IMG/VR virus record: IMGVR_UViG_3300046740_000391
Span: 1-64,000 of that record
Origin: a virus
Strand: one strand, 5' to 3'
DNA: 64,000 nt
The position numbers were made by a program, and so were the translations under genes. Each line of letters opens with the position of its first letter. Within the stretch, counting starts at the first letter, position 1. Shown here piece by piece: positions 35,469 through 43,339 of this stretch. Under the pieces are notes generated by a model. The model ran no database searches. It worked only from the letters and a program-made list of their open reading frames with translations, and was not told the DNA's origin.

Positions 35469-35905
35469 ATGCTGAACCAGTGAGCCGCCTTGTCTACGCC
35501 GCCGATCAGGAGCATCAGCGCGGCGTCGGTGTCGTATCGCTCGGGCTTGTTATTCCTGATCGCGCGCATGTTCAGCCAGTCGATGGTCTCGGGGAAAGGA
35601 ATACCGAGGATCGCGGTGCGGTACACAACTTCGTACTCACGCGGTGCGAACTTTCGGAGTTTACGGAATGCGCGGGTGGCTTTGACTCTGGGTTCGCGGT
35701 GTTCCGCCCACCGCCGGTCGTTGGTCTGATTGGAGGCCCCGTCGAGCCAGCGGGCGAAATCCTGATGCCATTGCGGGGCTCCGCCGCCATCAGTATCCCT
35801 GGAGTGGATCCTCAGTGGGACCTCTTCGTTCCAGTAGCCCGCTAGCTCGCGCATGGTCTTGAACGTCTCCGTCAAGACCTCCGAGGGGATGGAAACGGTC
35901 GCCAC
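35465..35905 (-). CDS. Hypothetical protein, 146 aa
   Basis: Not recognised. Basic central region (AEHREPRVKATRAFRKLRKF) followed by helices EYEVVYRTAILGIPFPETIDWLN that have the look of a DNA-binding or sigma-like helix-turn-helix, but no specific family is identifiable. It is the last gene of the leftward run before the promoter at 35439. RNA would come from the early operon upstream. Confidence 0.65.
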   Translation of the reverse strand: MATVSIPSEVLTETFKTMRELAGYWNEEVPLRIHSRDTDGGGAPQWHQDFARWLDGASNQTNDRRWAEHREPRVKATRAFRKLRKFAPREYEVVYRTAILGIPFPETIDWLNMRAIRNNKPERYDTDAALMLLIGGVDKAAHWFSI

Positions 35906-35944
35906 TCAGACCTCCCATCCCGCGGGCGGCCTGAGTATGCCAGA

Positions 35945-36076
35945 TCAGAACTTTGCGTATAGCAGCGCGGCGCAGATCAAGATGGCAGCCCAGCACGCGA
36001 GGTCTCGTCCTCGGCCTTGGACTTCGCCGACGATGGCAACCACGAGACCGGCGATCACGAGAGCCTGGTAGATCAT
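35945..36076 (-). CDS. Small membrane protein, 43 aa
   Basis: Encoded by 44 codons including stop, with start overlapping the upstream stop as ATGA and a GGAGG site 7 bases before it. Two hydrophobic stretches (MIYQALVIAGLVVAIVGEV and CWAAILICAALLYAKF) separated by GQGRGRDL-like charged residues (VQGRGRD). A small two-helix membrane protein of unknown role. Confidence 0.65.
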   Translation of the reverse strand: MIYQALVIAGLVVAIVGEVQGRGRDLACWAAILICAALLYAKF

Positions 36077-36588
36077 TCGTCATCCTCCCACTCACCGATA
36101 CGTTCGAACTCGCCGTATCGGCGAACTTGCCAGGCGTACACCCTCCGCCTTCTGGCCAGTGCGGCGTCGACAACATGTCCGGTGCCGCCCGGCATCGACT
36201 CGTCCTCGAAGAAGGCCTCCACCTGATCAGCGGCGCTGATCAGTTCGTAGTCGCGGTCGTACGTCGCGCCACGGCTGCCCGGCTCAGGCTGGAACCATTC
36301 AACTGTCAACCCACGCCGTTTGGCCAGTTCGGCGGCGGTCATGTCTATCGCAGATGTGTTTCGTTTGTCCATCGGTTGGCGCAACAGAATGATGACGTCC
36401 GCTGGCAGTTCAGTAAGCCGACGATCGAATGCCTGACCGAACGCGAGCGGGCTCAGTGAGTGTGAGGCGACGACAGCAACCCGTCGGGGTCCGAGATCTC
36501 CGACTCCGACGGCTGTTCGGCCACCTCTTCGATAGTCACCACCACCATGGGTGGCTGTTTCGAGTTCACGGTCTTCGAAGTTACGCAT
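36073..36588 (-). CDS. SLOG-type nucleotide-binding protein
   Basis: The core (about 37-170) has the Rossmann-like SLOG/YspA pattern: RRVAVVASHSLSPLAFGQAFD, ADVIILLRQPMDKRNTSAIDMTAAELAKRRGL, then GGTGHVVDAALARRRRVYAW. Such proteins bind nucleotide-derived ligands and are often phage or defence linked. No usual start codon lies nearer than ATG 36588, which makes it overlap the RusA gene by 136 bases; the first about 35 residues look non-homologous. Either a true overlapping start or a non-standard start is used. Confidence 0.68.
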   Translation of the reverse strand: MRNFEDRELETATHGGGDYRRGGRTAVGVGDLGPRRVAVVASHSLSPLAFGQAFDRRLTELPADVIILLRQPMDKRNTSAIDMTAAELAKRRGLTVEWFQPEPGSRGATYDRDYELISAADQVEAFFEDESMPGGTGHVVDAALARRRRVYAWQVRRYGEFERIGEWEDDE

Positions 36589-36959
36589 GGCAGGAACCAG
36601 AAATCATCAACGTTCAGCGCCATGGCAAGGGCATCGTTGAGCGCCTTCATGGCGTTGTCGCAGTCCATCCGGCGGGTCAGGTAGAAACGGTAGGTCAGAC
36701 GGATCCAGCCCCCATCGTGCTGCCAGCCGGATGGCTTCGCTGCCCTGGTGCGCCACACGGCCAGTTGTTGGTAGTCCGTCACGTTCTGTTTCTTCGCCAA
36801 GCCAATCCTGACCACCTGACGCCCCTCGGCTGAGAGGATCGGCTGGCCGAACGAGTCCCGCATCGGCTTTTTGATCGGTCGATAGCTGTGGTTCATCGAG
36901 GGCGGTTGGCCCTCGATGGTCACCGAGAAGCGCACGCGTGGCTTTTCCTGGCGGAACAA
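36453..36959 (-). CDS. rusA: RusA-like Holliday junction resolvase
   Basis: 168 residues. RusA family features: N-terminal VRFSVTIEGQPPSMNHSYRP (first strand and the NxxY region), KKQNVTDYQQLAVWRT, the acidic catalytic DCDNAMKALNDAL motif at about residue 105 (Asp/Asp pair), and a C-terminal strand PPMVVVTIEEV. It cuts Holliday junctions to resolve branched replication products before packaging. It lies among HNH nucleases and recombination genes. Confidence 0.85.
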   Translation of the reverse strand: MFRQEKPRVRFSVTIEGQPPSMNHSYRPIKKPMRDSFGQPILSAEGRQVVRIGLAKKQNVTDYQQLAVWRTRAAKPSGWQHDGGWIRLTYRFYLTRRMDCDNAMKALNDALAMALNVDDFWFLPCVTSKTVNSKQPPMVVVTIEEVAEQPSESEISDPDGLLSSPHTH

Positions 36960-37342
36960 CTACGAGAACAGAGACGGGCCCGTCCGGCTTGATACTCCGC
37001 CCACCGGGGCTTGAAGCGCTTACCGCAGATTTCACAGGCCACCTCCAGCGTTCGGCTCTGTTCGAGCTGCTCGGGGGTTTTTGTGTACTTTGAACGGTTG
37101 CACGTGAGGCACGATCTTACGATATTGAAGAACTGGTTCGGGCCTCCACGGTCGAATGGCACGACGTGATCGAAGGTGCCAACCTCCAAGGTGATACCGC
37201 AGTAGTGACAGGTCGAGCTGCTGCGCTCCACCATCCACAGGTCGTGGGCTCGGATCTTGCCGAAACTCCCAGCGCGCTCCGCCCGACGGTTCATTGAACT
37301 CGCCAATCGGACCAGCCGTCGCCATTCCGAGGTTTGGGTCAT
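36920..37342 (-). CDS. HNH endonuclease with extra zinc finger
   Basis: 140 residues from ATG 37342, which overlaps the previous stop by one base (TGATG). HNH motif: CHYCGITLEVGTFDHVVPFDRGGPN (first His in DHV), then FNIVRSCLTCNRSK completing the Cys4 frame. A second Cys pair unit (CEICGKRF and LCSRSC) at the C-terminus adds a second zinc site. Probably a DNA endonuclease linked to packaging or host DNA cutting. It lies back to back with another HNH gene. Confidence 0.83.
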   Translation of the reverse strand: MTQTSEWRRLVRLASSMNRRAERAGSFGKIRAHDLWMVERSSSTCHYCGITLEVGTFDHVVPFDRGGPNQFFNIVRSCLTCNRSKYTKTPEQLEQSRTLEVACEICGKRFKPRWAEYQAGRARLCSRSCSARKSHACASR

Positions 37343-37716
37343 CAGTTGCCCACCAGCCCTCGCTCCACGAGCGACCGTAGATACCAGCGGAGAAGCTGTC
37401 GATTGGCGGTGTTCCACTGGTGTCCGGCTCGGGCGCCGTCTTCGGTGTGGCCTTGGCAGAGCGAAACCAGATGTGCCGGGTCACTCGGTGCCCTCACGCC
37501 CATCCGCTGCTCGTCTTTGATGTGGTCCAAGGTCAAGCGACCCCAGCACGGACCCGATGTGATGGGGGACAGAAATGACGCGACGCATCCCGCCGTCGTC
37601 GACACCGCCCGCAGCTTCCCTCCCCGCAGCTCCCACTGATGCAGATCCCGACCGAGCACCAGTAGTCGCAGCTCCGGGGTGACCGGATCCTTGTGTCCGG
37701 GCGAGCGGTTTTTCAT
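37342..37716 (-). CDS. HNH endonuclease
   Basis: 124 residues. HNH core: VLGRD.., SGPCWGRLTLDHIKDEQRMG and LVSLCQGHTEDGARAGHQWNTANRQLLRWYL. The LDHI and CxGHTExG patterns are those of a common HNH family in phage genomes. It overlaps the downstream HNH gene by one base (TGATG) and the upstream gene by a long stretch. Confidence 0.8.
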   Translation of the reverse strand: MKNRSPGHKDPVTPELRLLVLGRDLHQWELRGGKLRAVSTTAGCVASFLSPITSGPCWGRLTLDHIKDEQRMGVRAPSDPAHLVSLCQGHTEDGARAGHQWNTANRQLLRWYLRSLVERGLVGN

Positions 37717-38041
37717 CTGCCCTCACGACCGCCATGGAATGGGCGGCTTTCCAGAAGTATCCCACGGGGTTCGTACGGGACATTTGCGCGGCCCGCTGAG
37801 CACAAACCAGGTATGCCATCGCGCAGTCGGATGGGTCGTAGGCACAGTGCTCGGAGCTGTACGGGTTGAGCGTTTTGCAGTGCCGCGTGCGCCAGATCTT
37901 GCGCAGGTCGCCGAACTTTGGCCGGAACCCGAACGATGCCCAGGTGGTCGCGATCCTGGGGTCGACCTGCTCACGGGCAAACTCCGTCGCAACGACGCAC
38001 GGGTGGGATTTGGGGGGAGTAGACTTCGCTGGTCCAGTCAT
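37481..38041 (-). CDS. Hypothetical protein of the replication region, 186 aa
   Basis: ATG 38041 chosen because GGGGAG precedes it. Residues about 1-110 look like genuine sequence (CVVATEFAREQVDPRIATTWASFGFRPKFGDLRK.., HCAYDPSDCAMAYLVCAQRAAQMSRTNPVGYFWKAAHSMAV), Cys-containing and helical. From about 115 to the end it is Gly/Ala/Arg-rich and runs antiphase to the HNH gene, overlapping it by 236 bases, so the true end may be earlier by a frame change or the overlap may be real. Function unknown. Confidence 0.5.
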   Translation of the reverse strand: MTGPAKSTPPKSHPCVVATEFAREQVDPRIATTWASFGFRPKFGDLRKIWRTRHCKTLNPYSSEHCAYDPSDCAMAYLVCAQRAAQMSRTNPVGYFWKAAHSMAVVRADEKPLARTQGSGHPGAATTGARSGSASVGAAGREAAGGVDDGGMRRVISVPHHIGSVLGSLDLGPHQRRAADGREGTE

Positions 38042-38480
38042 TTGGACTCCCCAAAGAGGTGCGGTCGGGGCCCCGTCAAGAACCCCGACCAAACCGATGA
38101 ACGAGCCGCTGACCCAGCTCGCTCAGACATAACTCTACCAGGATCCCGAGGACTTTTGTCCACAGGTGGTCCACAGCGGTGGAAAACAGCCGTAAATCCC
38201 AGGCTAGGCAACGAGCCGAACGGGTGATTCGAGGGTCGATCGAGCCGCACGAGAGGTGCGGGATCCCCTCGGAGAAACACCTACGAACCCCCGTCCTGTG
38301 CCCGGTAAGGGCAGCGGCAGCTGGTGTGGGGCGTCCACGACGGCAGACCCGACCCTGAGTACCAGCTGAACACGTGCTGAGCGACGCCGAATGTCCGATG
38401 GCACGCACCGTCCCCCGCAAGGGGGCGGTGTGCCTCGCTTCTACCTCGTCCTCTGGCATATGGGAGTTGAGGACGCTGGG
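38042..38480. other. Non-coding stretch in the early region
   Basis: About 440 bases with no convincing gene on either strand. Held features: TTGTCCACAGG (38157) and GGTCCACAGC (38168), which resemble DnaA boxes; a CCGCAC/GTGCGG hairpin at 38245-38261; and a strong hairpin at 38407-38429 with GCAA-type loop and a ccccc/ggggg stem. It could be a replication origin, a regulatory RNA or a leader for the 38041 gene. The evidence does not decide between them. Confidence 0.45.
38407..38429. other. Stable GCAA-loop hairpin
   Basis: Nine-base-pair stem ACCGTCCCC-type with one G-T pair and a CGCAA loop inside the non-coding stretch. It may be part of an RNA structure or act as a terminator, though no T-run follows in either direction. 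Confidence 0.5.
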
Positions 38481-38627
38481 TCAAGGTAGTAACCGGGCCA
38501 GCAGGAACGCGGTGTAGCCGAACCCGAAGATGGCCCACGGGGGACCACCGAGGAACCCGGTGATCAGGGAGATCGCCACGCCCATGATCAGGTTGGCGGC
38601 CAGGTCGACCTTTTCCTTGTGAGTCAC
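38481..38627 (-). CDS. Small membrane protein, 48 aa
   Basis: GTG 38627 overlaps the previous stop as GTGA, the common arrangement in this genome; ATG 38639 would add 4 residues. Two hydrophobic helices (AANLIMGVAISLITGFL and WAIFGFGYTAFLLARLL) after a short charged start THKEKVD. No known family; probably an early-region membrane protein. Confidence 0.6.
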   Translation of the reverse strand: MTHKEKVDLAANLIMGVAISLITGFLGGPPWAIFGFGYTAFLLARLLP

Positions 38628-38824
38628 CGCACCGACCATCCGCAGTGCGGACACCGGTACCCCTCGTCCCAATCGAATAATTCCGCGCGCATCGCTCCGA
38701 GCGTGGCGATCGTGTTGTCGATCCAGTCCTGGGCCTCTTTGTGGGTCTGGCACCGACGATGGACGTGGTCAGGACGCTGAGCTGCGTATCGCTCGTCGCT
38801 GACGTAGATCGTCACGATCGTCAT
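38624..38824 (-). CDS. Small Cys-pair protein, 66 aa
   Basis: ATG 38824 overlaps the upstream stop as ATGA. Sequence begins MTIVTIYVSDERYAAQRPDHVH and ends DEGYRCPHCGWSVR, one CxxC near the C-terminus with His residues earlier (HVHRRCQTHKE) that could complete a zinc site. A co-translated partner of the 188-aa zinc-ribbon gene upstream. Function unknown. Confidence 0.65.
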   Translation of the reverse strand: MTIVTIYVSDERYAAQRPDHVHRRCQTHKEAQDWIDNTIATLGAMRAELFDWDEGYRCPHCGWSVR

Positions 38825-39387
38825 TTCTGGTCCGCGGGCATGGTGATCGGGATCGGGCCCCTGTTGGGCACAATTCCCCAGCCGCCGCAGCCCTGGCACG
38901 GGCCCTTTTTGTTGTACGGGTCCTTGTGCAACGAGTGCTTGTTGGTGCCGAACCGCGCCTTGATCGTCCGCGATCGGCATCTCGGGCAGACTGCAACCGC
39001 CCCGAAGTCGATCTTGCTGGGCATCTCGGTGAACCGGTACTCCGATGCCTCTGGCGTCTCCGGCTCGTTCTTGATGATCTCGGGCTCCGCGGGCGTGTAG
39101 TCCCAGCTGCCGTCAGCTCCCTGCTTCACCGCATCGTGGAGCGATCCGCGTGACGGGCTGACCGTCTGCTCGATGACGAGCCTGTACTGCCAGATGTCGC
39201 GGTCAGGGTTCGGGTGCCGCCGCTGCTGGATCCGGTGACCTTCGCTGCGCAGCTCCCGCAGGCGCTTCAGGCCCTCGGAGCCGCCGACGCGCTCGTTGGC
39301 AAGATCGGGCCCGTCAACCCAGCTGTTCGCGTTCCGCCGCAGGACCCACAGCACCTGGTCCTTCCGGGTGAGGTTCTCCGTATTCAT
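38821..39387 (-). CDS. Winged-helix-like protein with zinc ribbon, 188 aa
   Basis: N-terminal helices (LTRKDQVLWVLRRNANSWVDGPDLANERVGGSEGLKRLRELRSEGHRI) look like a winged helix-turn-helix. The C-terminus (about 132-170) has CPRC and CQGC pairs with PYNKKGPCQGCGGWG, a zinc ribbon. Likely a DNA-binding regulator or replication accessory protein; not assignable to a named family. Confidence 0.7.
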   Translation of the reverse strand: MNTENLTRKDQVLWVLRRNANSWVDGPDLANERVGGSEGLKRLRELRSEGHRIQQRRHPNPDRDIWQYRLVIEQTVSPSRGSLHDAVKQGADGSWDYTPAEPEIIKNEPETPEASEYRFTEMPSKIDFGAVAVCPRCRSRTIKARFGTNKHSLHKDPYNKKGPCQGCGGWGIVPNRGPIPITMPADQK

Positions 39388-39616
39388 GCAGCACCCATCC
39401 CATCTCCTCTGCCGTGCGCATCAGTTCGGCCTTGATGTGATCGATCTGGGTGAGCTGCCGCTGGTAGTCGGTCAGCGGCAGGCCCTCCTGCTTGGCGAGA
39501 TACCGTCGGTGGATCAGCTCTCCGTGGGCCCTCCAGGCCCAGTCCCAAACGAGACGGGCCTGGGGTTCCCTGAGCCTGATCCGGCCCGACGGTTCAGCCG
39601 TACCCGTTGCCTTCAT
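39314..39616 (-). CDS. Hypothetical protein, 100 aa
   Basis: ATG 39616 used; it overlaps the ERF gene end by 23 bases and the next gene start by 74. Helical, charged middle (PQARLVWDWAWRAHGELIHRRYLAKQEGLPLTDYQRQLTQIDHIKAELMRTAEEMGW) suggests a coiled-coil or DNA-associated helper. The Pro/Gly-rich end lies over the next gene and is doubtful. Function unknown. Confidence 0.55.
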   Translation of the reverse strand: MKATGTAEPSGRIRLREPQARLVWDWAWRAHGELIHRRYLAKQEGLPLTDYQRQLTQIDHIKAELMRTAEEMGWVLHEYGEPHPEGPGAVGPAAEREQLG

Positions 39617-40511
39617 TGCGCATCTGTACGTCAACTTCGGCGTGACGGAGATCCAGGTACTGGATCAGTTTGCTGGCGTCGTCGGGCTCGATCTCACGCA
39701 GCGCGGCGAGGATGGTCTCGGACTGCTTCGTCTCGTCGTCGGGGAGCACGATCTCGATACCCAGCTCGGAGTTGATCATCTCGACCACCTCCGTTCGGCT
39801 CATGTCCAGCTCCTTGCTGGCCTCAGCGATCTTTCGCAGCTGTACCGGCGATGCCTTCGTGGAGTGCGCACCGCGCGTGACGTTGCCGCGGGTGCCGGTT
39901 GAGACGCGCGGAGCCTGGCGGGGGCCCGACGATGCGGTGCGCTCATCGACCCGGGTGTCCGACTCGGGATCGTCGCCGGTCTCGATCTTGAACAGCTTCA
40001 TCAGGGCGTACTTCTGGCTGCCGGTGATGGCCTTGTACACGCCCTTGTCGCCCTTGTCCGCGCCGTGGCCCGGCATCCGGAACGAGAACGACTCCTTCCC
40101 GTCGGACACGGTGTACTTGATGATGACCTCGGTGATCGGGTTCTCCGTGTCCTGGCGGTAGAGCTTCACCTTCACCACGTCGGGGATGATCGCGATGCCC
40201 GCAGCGGACAGGTATTGGCGAACCGCCCCGACGAGGTCGCCCTCTGTCACGTAGTGGTACTTGTGGAAGGCGTTGTAGCCCTTCTTGGGGATTGTCCCGA
40301 CGTGGCCGGTGATGCGGGCAATCTTCTGCTGGAGGGTGAGGCCCTCCCAATCCTCGTTGAAGATCTGCAGGCTGGCGGCGACGAGATCCGTCTCGTGGCT
40401 CATTCCCGCTGGTGCTTCGATGGTTTCGACCTCTTCCAGGTCAGCTCCGGGTGCTGGGCTCGGGTCTGGTCTGGTCGTCACTGGTGTCGAGGTCGTTCCG
40501 GCTCTGGTCAT
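39594..40511 (-). CDS. erf: ERF-family single-strand annealing protein
   Basis: 305 residues. ERF core: LTLQQKIARITGHVGTIPKKG, YNAFHKYHYVTEGDLVGAVRQYLSAAGIAIIPDV, and GVYKAITGSQKYALMKLFKIETGDDPE, the YKAxTxxxKYxLxxLFxIxTGDDPE signature of ERF. The C-terminal about 90 residues are acidic helices. It anneals homologous DNA ends in phage recombination. It is transcribed with a PD-(D/E)XK nuclease, separated by an inserted beta-helix gene. Confidence 0.88.
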   Translation of the reverse strand: MTRAGTTSTPVTTRPDPSPAPGADLEEVETIEAPAGMSHETDLVAASLQIFNEDWEGLTLQQKIARITGHVGTIPKKGYNAFHKYHYVTEGDLVGAVRQYLSAAGIAIIPDVVKVKLYRQDTENPITEVIIKYTVSDGKESFSFRMPGHGADKGDKGVYKAITGSQKYALMKLFKIETGDDPESDTRVDERTASSGPRQAPRVSTGTRGNVTRGAHSTKASPVQLRKIAEASKELDMSRTEVVEMINSELGIEIVLPDDETKQSETILAALREIEPDDASKLIQYLDLRHAEVDVQMRNEGNGYG

Positions 40512-40524
40512 TGAGGCTCCTTTG

Positions 40525-42558
40525 TCACGCCAACGAGCAGTTGACGAAGGTCACGCCCGGAGGGTTCGCGCCCATGGCGCTGTAGAACCCGCCCGAGTTG
40601 GTTGACACGATGTCCTTGAACACGATGTTGCTCGCGCCGACGGACTCGAAGCGGATGGCGAGACCGTTGGCGTTGGTGATCGTGGCGCCGTCAAACAGCC
40701 AGTCATGGACGGGCGGCACCCACAGGATGATCGCCTGCTGAACGGTCGGCTCTCCTCTTCCCCGGTTGCCGACGTACTTGAGGCGTCGGATGGTGACGTT
40801 GTAGGCGTTGACGAGGCCGTTGTCGGCGTGATCCATGTGGACGGCCGAGGCGAGGCCCATGGCCGCTGACGCATCCACGTCGAGGTCCTCGATCAGGATG
40901 TCGTGGCAGCCGCCGCGAGAATGGCTGAAGTAGGCGGCGTGCTCGGTGCTGTGGTCGATCGACGCTCGGAGGACAGACGACAGGACCTTCGGCTTGCGGA
41001 TGGTGATGTGGTGCACGCCCGGCTCGTCCCAGCCGCCGAAGTCGATCACGCCCGCCTGCGTCATCGTCGCGTTGGCGAACGTGATCCCGCCCTGGAAGTC
41101 GAGGTCGTGCGCGCCGCCGTGGATGCTGAGACCGACTCCGTTCAGCTGGCCGTTGCCGGTGTTCACCACGCCATCGGTGTGGATGACGCCCGGAACGGTG
41201 CGAGCGGCGAACCTGGAGTCGATGTTGATCCTGCCCGAGTACGTGCCCGGGGCAAGCGTGATGTCCGGCGCGTTGTTGGCGAGCGCGGTGTACAGGTCGG
41301 CGATCGTCGTGACCGTCACGGTCGTCGCGGGCGGTGCCTGCTTCGCGCCAGCATCAGTGCCATCGGATGCTGCGCCTCGTCCCGTCTGTCCGGCGGCGAG
41401 GAAGTAGTTGGTGTCGAACGTCTGGCTGAAGAAGTTGTGGTCGGCCGTCGTGCTCGCCGCGTTGTACGGGTCGTAGATCGAAACGGCGCCCGTGTTCGGC
41501 CCGCTGAATGCGTTGTCGCGGACGAGCGCGGTCGAGTGGTGCCGGAGGTCAACTGCCGAGCCGTTGCCCTTGAAGGTGTTGTGCAGCACCTGAATGGTGA
41601 TGACCGGCGTCGTCGCGCCATCCCACGTCTGGAGCGCGATGGCCCAGCCGTCGAAGATGCACCGCTGCACGACCACGTTGAGCGGGGCGGGCTGACTGTA
41701 GATGTCGATGCAGTTGGCGGTGTTGGGACCAACGAAGGTGCAGTTCTCGATCGTCACCCCGTCCGCGCCGTGGATGATGCCGATGCTGTGATCGACGAGC
41801 GGGCTCCCGGCGACGAGGCCCATCGCGCAGTTGCGGATGGTGACGTGCTTGGTGAGGTAGCCCGTCGTGTCGAAGCCACCGATGACGAAGTTGGCCGCAT
41901 CGGGTGCAGCTGCCGCGGGCACGTTGATGCCGTCGATGATGACGTAGTCCGTCCCGACCCTGTGTGTCGTGTCGTTCGGCCCGAGCGAGATGATCGGCCC
42001 CGTCGCGCCGGTGATGTTCACCGTCTCGCTCTGGTAGTTGCGGATCGTGATGGGCTTCGAGGCTGTTCCGATCAGGCTCGGCCAGGTGTCTCGGGCGTTG
42101 CGGAAGCCCGGGTTCCGGTCGTTGACGTAGGGGTAGTTGCCGCCCCGGACGTACAGGGTCGCCCCGGCCGCGGGCGCGCTCTCGACGAACTTCTGCATCG
42201 TGGCCCACGGCTTGCCGATCGTGCCATCACCCGTCGTGTCGCTGCCGTTGGTCGCCATGTAGTAATCGACTGTGGTCGGCGGCGGCGGGACTGGAACGGC
42301 CACGACAACGGTCGCGCTGGCGACGATGACCGTGGTGCCGTTGTAGCGCGCCGTCACGGTCTGGGTCTTCGGCGTCGCGGAGCAGATCATCCCCCAGTGG
42401 AATGTCCCGTCGTTCGCTGAGCGGGCCACGTTCGTCGTCCACCCCACGCCGTCGAGGGCGAGTTGGACCTTCTTACGTGGATCGAACCCACTGCCGTCGA
42501 TACGGATATTCGTCCCCGGCGCGGCCGGGTTGGGCGTGATGACGAGTTTCGCGGTCAT
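40525..42558 (-). CDS. Large beta-helix protein inside the recombination block
   Basis: 677 residues; ATG 42558 has GGGAGAACC just upstream, and the extra frame before it is not coding-like. Residues about 1-95 are an Ig-like domain (LVITPNPAAPGTNIRIDGSGFDPRKKVQLALDG). Then many parallel beta-helix turns (KHVTIRNCAMGLV.., VTIENCTFVGPNTANCIDIYS.., VVVQRCIFDGWAIAL.., HDILIEDLDVDASAAMGL..) run to the C-terminus. Such proteins are normally virion tail spikes or polysaccharide lyases. Here it sits between ERF and nuclease genes in the early operon, which is unusual. It could be a cell-surface acting or spike protein made early. Confidence 0.78.
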   Translation of the reverse strand: MTAKLVITPNPAAPGTNIRIDGSGFDPRKKVQLALDGVGWTTNVARSANDGTFHWGMICSATPKTQTVTARYNGTTVIVASATVVVAVPVPPPPTTVDYYMATNGSDTTGDGTIGKPWATMQKFVESAPAAGATLYVRGGNYPYVNDRNPGFRNARDTWPSLIGTASKPITIRNYQSETVNITGATGPIISLGPNDTTHRVGTDYVIIDGINVPAAAAPDAANFVIGGFDTTGYLTKHVTIRNCAMGLVAGSPLVDHSIGIIHGADGVTIENCTFVGPNTANCIDIYSQPAPLNVVVQRCIFDGWAIALQTWDGATTPVITIQVLHNTFKGNGSAVDLRHHSTALVRDNAFSGPNTGAVSIYDPYNAASTTADHNFFSQTFDTNYFLAAGQTGRGAASDGTDAGAKQAPPATTVTVTTIADLYTALANNAPDITLAPGTYSGRINIDSRFAARTVPGVIHTDGVVNTGNGQLNGVGLSIHGGAHDLDFQGGITFANATMTQAGVIDFGGWDEPGVHHITIRKPKVLSSVLRASIDHSTEHAAYFSHSRGGCHDILIEDLDVDASAAMGLASAVHMDHADNGLVNAYNVTIRRLKYVGNRGRGEPTVQQAIILWVPPVHDWLFDGATITNANGLAIRFESVGASNIVFKDIVSTNSGGFYSAMGANPPGVTFVNCSLA

Positions 42559-42568
42559 CGGTTCTCCC

Positions 42569-43339
42569 TCATGCGTTGTACGCGTCGCAGATGTCGCGGT
42601 AGCCGCACCACCCGCAGGCGTGCCCCTGGAGACCGGTCGGCAGGAACGTCCCCTCAGAGACGGCGTGCCGGACCAATTCAAGGATGGACGCAAAGTTGCT
42701 GATGGCGTTGTCGCTGACGGGACCGGACGATGCGACCGGCCAGTGGTACGGCTTCTGGGTCCGGACCATGTAATCCAGGACGACGTCGGCTTCCTTGCGC
42801 CCGGTCTCGTTCCGGTAGGCCATGGCGTAGCCGATCATGTTCAGCTTGTAGTCGCGCGAGCCCTCCGACGGTCGCTTGCGCGTGTACTTGTAGTCCCGGA
42901 CGCGCTCCTTGTCGTCGACCAGGTCAATCGAATACCCGTACGGGATGTCGTTGACCATCATCAGGCCCTCGTGCTCCACCCACAGCGGCTGGATCCCCGG
43001 GGCCACACTCTCGTGGTACACCGACAGCGTCTTGATGCCGGAGTCCTTGGCCTGACCGACCGTCTCCTCTTTGTCCGGTTCGGCCTCTGGCGCCTGGCTG
43101 TCGAACGAGGTGCTGAACACGTCGAGCACGTCGTTCAGAGGTAGGTCGGCCTTGCTCTCGATCTTCTGCGCGTAGTTCGTCTCCTCAGCACTGTGAGCGC
43201 TGATGCCGATGATCGAGCGGACCGACGGCGGTCGCTTGAACTCGTAGACGTACGCGTACTCCCACTGCTTCGCGCAGCGCAGGAACGTGTTGACGCTGCT
43301 CGCGCTGAACGGCTGCTCGCCGTCGACGTCGAAGCTCAC
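42569..43339 (-). CDS. PD-(D/E)XK exonuclease, Cas4/RecB-like
   Basis: 256 residues, GTG start in GTGA. Motifs in order: SASSVNTFLRCAKQWEYAYV (motif with Cys21-type first iron-sulfur ligand), H and acid region in ISAHSAEETNY, catalytic GYSIDLVDDKERVRDYKYT (D..DYK), and C-terminal CGWCGYRDIC cluster giving three more Cys. This is the RecB-nuclease/Cas4 frame with a likely 4Fe-4S cluster. It probably resects DNA ends for the ERF protein in the same operon. Confidence 0.85.
   Translation of the reverse strand: MSFDVDGEQPFSASSVNTFLRCAKQWEYAYVYEFKRPPSVRSIIGISAHSAEETNYAQKIESKADLPLNDVLDVFSTSFDSQAPEAEPDKEETVGQAKDSGIKTLSVYHESVAPGIQPLWVEHEGLMMVNDIPYGYSIDLVDDKERVRDYKYTRKRPSEGSRDYKLNMIGYAMAYRNETGRKEADVVLDYMVRTQKPYHWPVASSGPVSDNAISNFASILELVRHAVSEGTFLPTGLQGHACGWCGYRDICDAYNA

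Noticed and set aside
38200-38262. tRNA-like T-arm near GATTCGAGGGTCGATC
   Set aside because: No acceptor stem or anticodon arm could be matched on either strand.
40903-42420. Plus-strand frame of 505 codons opposite the 40525 beta-helix gene
   Set aside because: Composed of Arg/Val/Asp repeats typical of the antisense of beta-helix codons; the minus frame has regular beta-helix turns.
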